This document shows positions 63,210 to 64,000 of a stretch of DNA of 64,000 bases, in pieces (the stretch's first letter is position 1; each line of letters opens with the position of its first letter). The translations under genes and the position numbers were made by a program. Under the pieces are notes generated by a model. That model worked only from the letters and a program-made list of their open reading frames with translations, made no database searches and was not told the DNA's origin. Source of the stretch: Neodiprion pinetum (lineage: Eukaryota; Arthropoda; Insecta; Hymenoptera; Diprionidae); assembly GCF_021155775.2 (NCBI RefSeq), contig NC_060233.1, positions 29,119,456 through 29,183,455 of the forward strand, given 5' to 3'.

Positions 63210-63565
63210 TTTTTTATCTGGGGCATGTTGGACTGGTCCAAAGAAAATTGATTATTTTTACTTTTTTCAAGGTCACATGGTTAATAGTTGCAGGAAGAGA
63301 AAATAAGAATCCTTTTATAATTTGAGCTCTTGATGTTAATATTTAGTGGTTCCTAAACTCAATTTTCCGTTTTCCATTTATTTAATTAACACGAGAAAAT
63401 AAGTTTAGTTATTTCTGAATTTTGTAGCTCAGTGTCGGTAACAAGGCTGTATAGATAAATTTTTCCGACACATATTGTTGTACGAAACCTGATGCTCTAC
63501 AAAAAAGGTCTCTTATAATTTTTTGATAACTAAACTCGTTCAAAAGTTATTCGTAGGTTAAAGTT
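63210..63565 (+). repeat. Second fragment of the interspersed repeat family seen at 59604-59870
   Basis: The block at about 63491-63545 (ATGCTCTACAAAAAAGG ... CTCGTTCAAAAG) aligns at nearly equal length with the reverse complement of the earlier fragment. GGTCCAAAGAAAATTGATT near 63236 resembles that fragment's terminal GAGCCAAGAAAACTAACC. Outer limits are uncertain. Confidence 0.4.
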
Positions 63566-64000
63566 GAGATCATGTAAAAATTCATTTTTTTTCGAGAATA
63601 ACAGAGAAATTACTGAGACTTATCGCGAAATATTGTCGGTTTATTTTTCTAAGGCATTTCAACCGCTATAAAATCATGTCGTTCAATTAATTTTCAACTT
63701 GAGCAAATTTATTTTGTAATTATTACGAGTAACGATATGTAACGTATGTAATTCCACTTTGAAAGCACCTTTTTTATTCCGAGAAGCATAATTTCTTTTA
63801 AAGATAGACGATTTTTTTTTATCAGTATAGCGTGCATTGATTTCTTCTTTTTTATTTACTTATTTTTTATTCCTTCATTCACCAGCGACCCTATCTGCAA
63901 AATATCAAATCAAAATACAAAATCCGAACGAATCCTTGTTCAGTAAGCAATTCATGTATTCGGTGTGTTCAGAATTTCACGGTTGTACATAAATCGAGCC

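Larger units (their letters stand above)
52372..64000. other. CpG-rich gene-free region upstream of the NHA gene
   Basis: No supported coding gene in 11.6 kb. The NHA promoter should lie at the start. Present are TA runs (52981-52998, 59585-59606), a GA tract, an ATT run at about 58708-58722, many A/T homopolymers, a C-rich block at about 57280-57360 reading CCCTCC repeatedly, pieces of an interspersed repeat family (59604-59870, 63210-63565) and two CTCF-like motifs. It could be regulatory sequence, or an intron or 5' region of a gene lying beyond the window. Confidence 0.5.

Overview
This is eukaryotic nuclear DNA, almost certainly from an insect and probably a hymenopteran. Genes are split by short GT-AG introns, the DNA is AT-rich without general CpG loss, and the proteins are animal families: MSL2, tripeptidyl-peptidase II, a ZAD zinc-finger protein, AMBRA1 and an SLC9B antiporter. 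The ZAD domain points to arthropods. The hymenopteran guess rests on base composition and repeat style, so it is weaker. There are no prokaryotic operons, CRISPR arrays or rRNA genes, and I recognised no tRNA gene.

Layout: (1) 1-5.3 kb holds no supported gene. (2) At 5.3-5.7 kb on the minus strand there is a small single-pass membrane protein of unknown family. (3) 5.7-12.0 kb is non-coding. (4) At 12.07-13.64 kb on the plus strand lies a complete four-exon msl-2 gene. (5) 13.6-18.5 kb is an AT-rich gap containing a long diverged hairpin. (6) At 18.49-26.22 kb on the minus strand lies a complete 17-exon TPP2 gene, 1265 residues with the catalytic triad intact. (7) At 28.22-29.91 kb on the plus strand is a four-exon ZAD-C2H2 protein, head-to-head with TPP2. 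(8) At 31.40-42.06 kb on the minus strand is a 17-exon AMBRA1 gene, about 2561 residues, with a split WD40 propeller interrupted by about 2000 disordered residues. (9) 42.1-49.8 kb is a gene desert with a second long hairpin. (10) At 49.76-52.37 kb on the minus strand is an eight-exon SLC9B/NHA antiporter, 536 residues, whose predicted ion-binding Asp pair reads Asp-Gly. (11) 52.4-64 kb has no supported gene. It is CpG-rich and holds GA, TA and homopolymer tracts, pieces of an interspersed repeat family, and two CTCF-like motifs.

The genes do not form one pathway. TPP2 (cytosolic peptide degradation) and AMBRA1 (CUL4-DDB1 substrate receptor and autophagy regulator) are proteostasis genes. MSL2 is a chromatin E3 ligase and the ZAD protein a probable transcription factor. 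The NHA gene is an ion transporter. All exon junctions were placed by hand from splice sites and reading-frame continuity, and each of the five intron-containing models closes in frame from ATG to stop.
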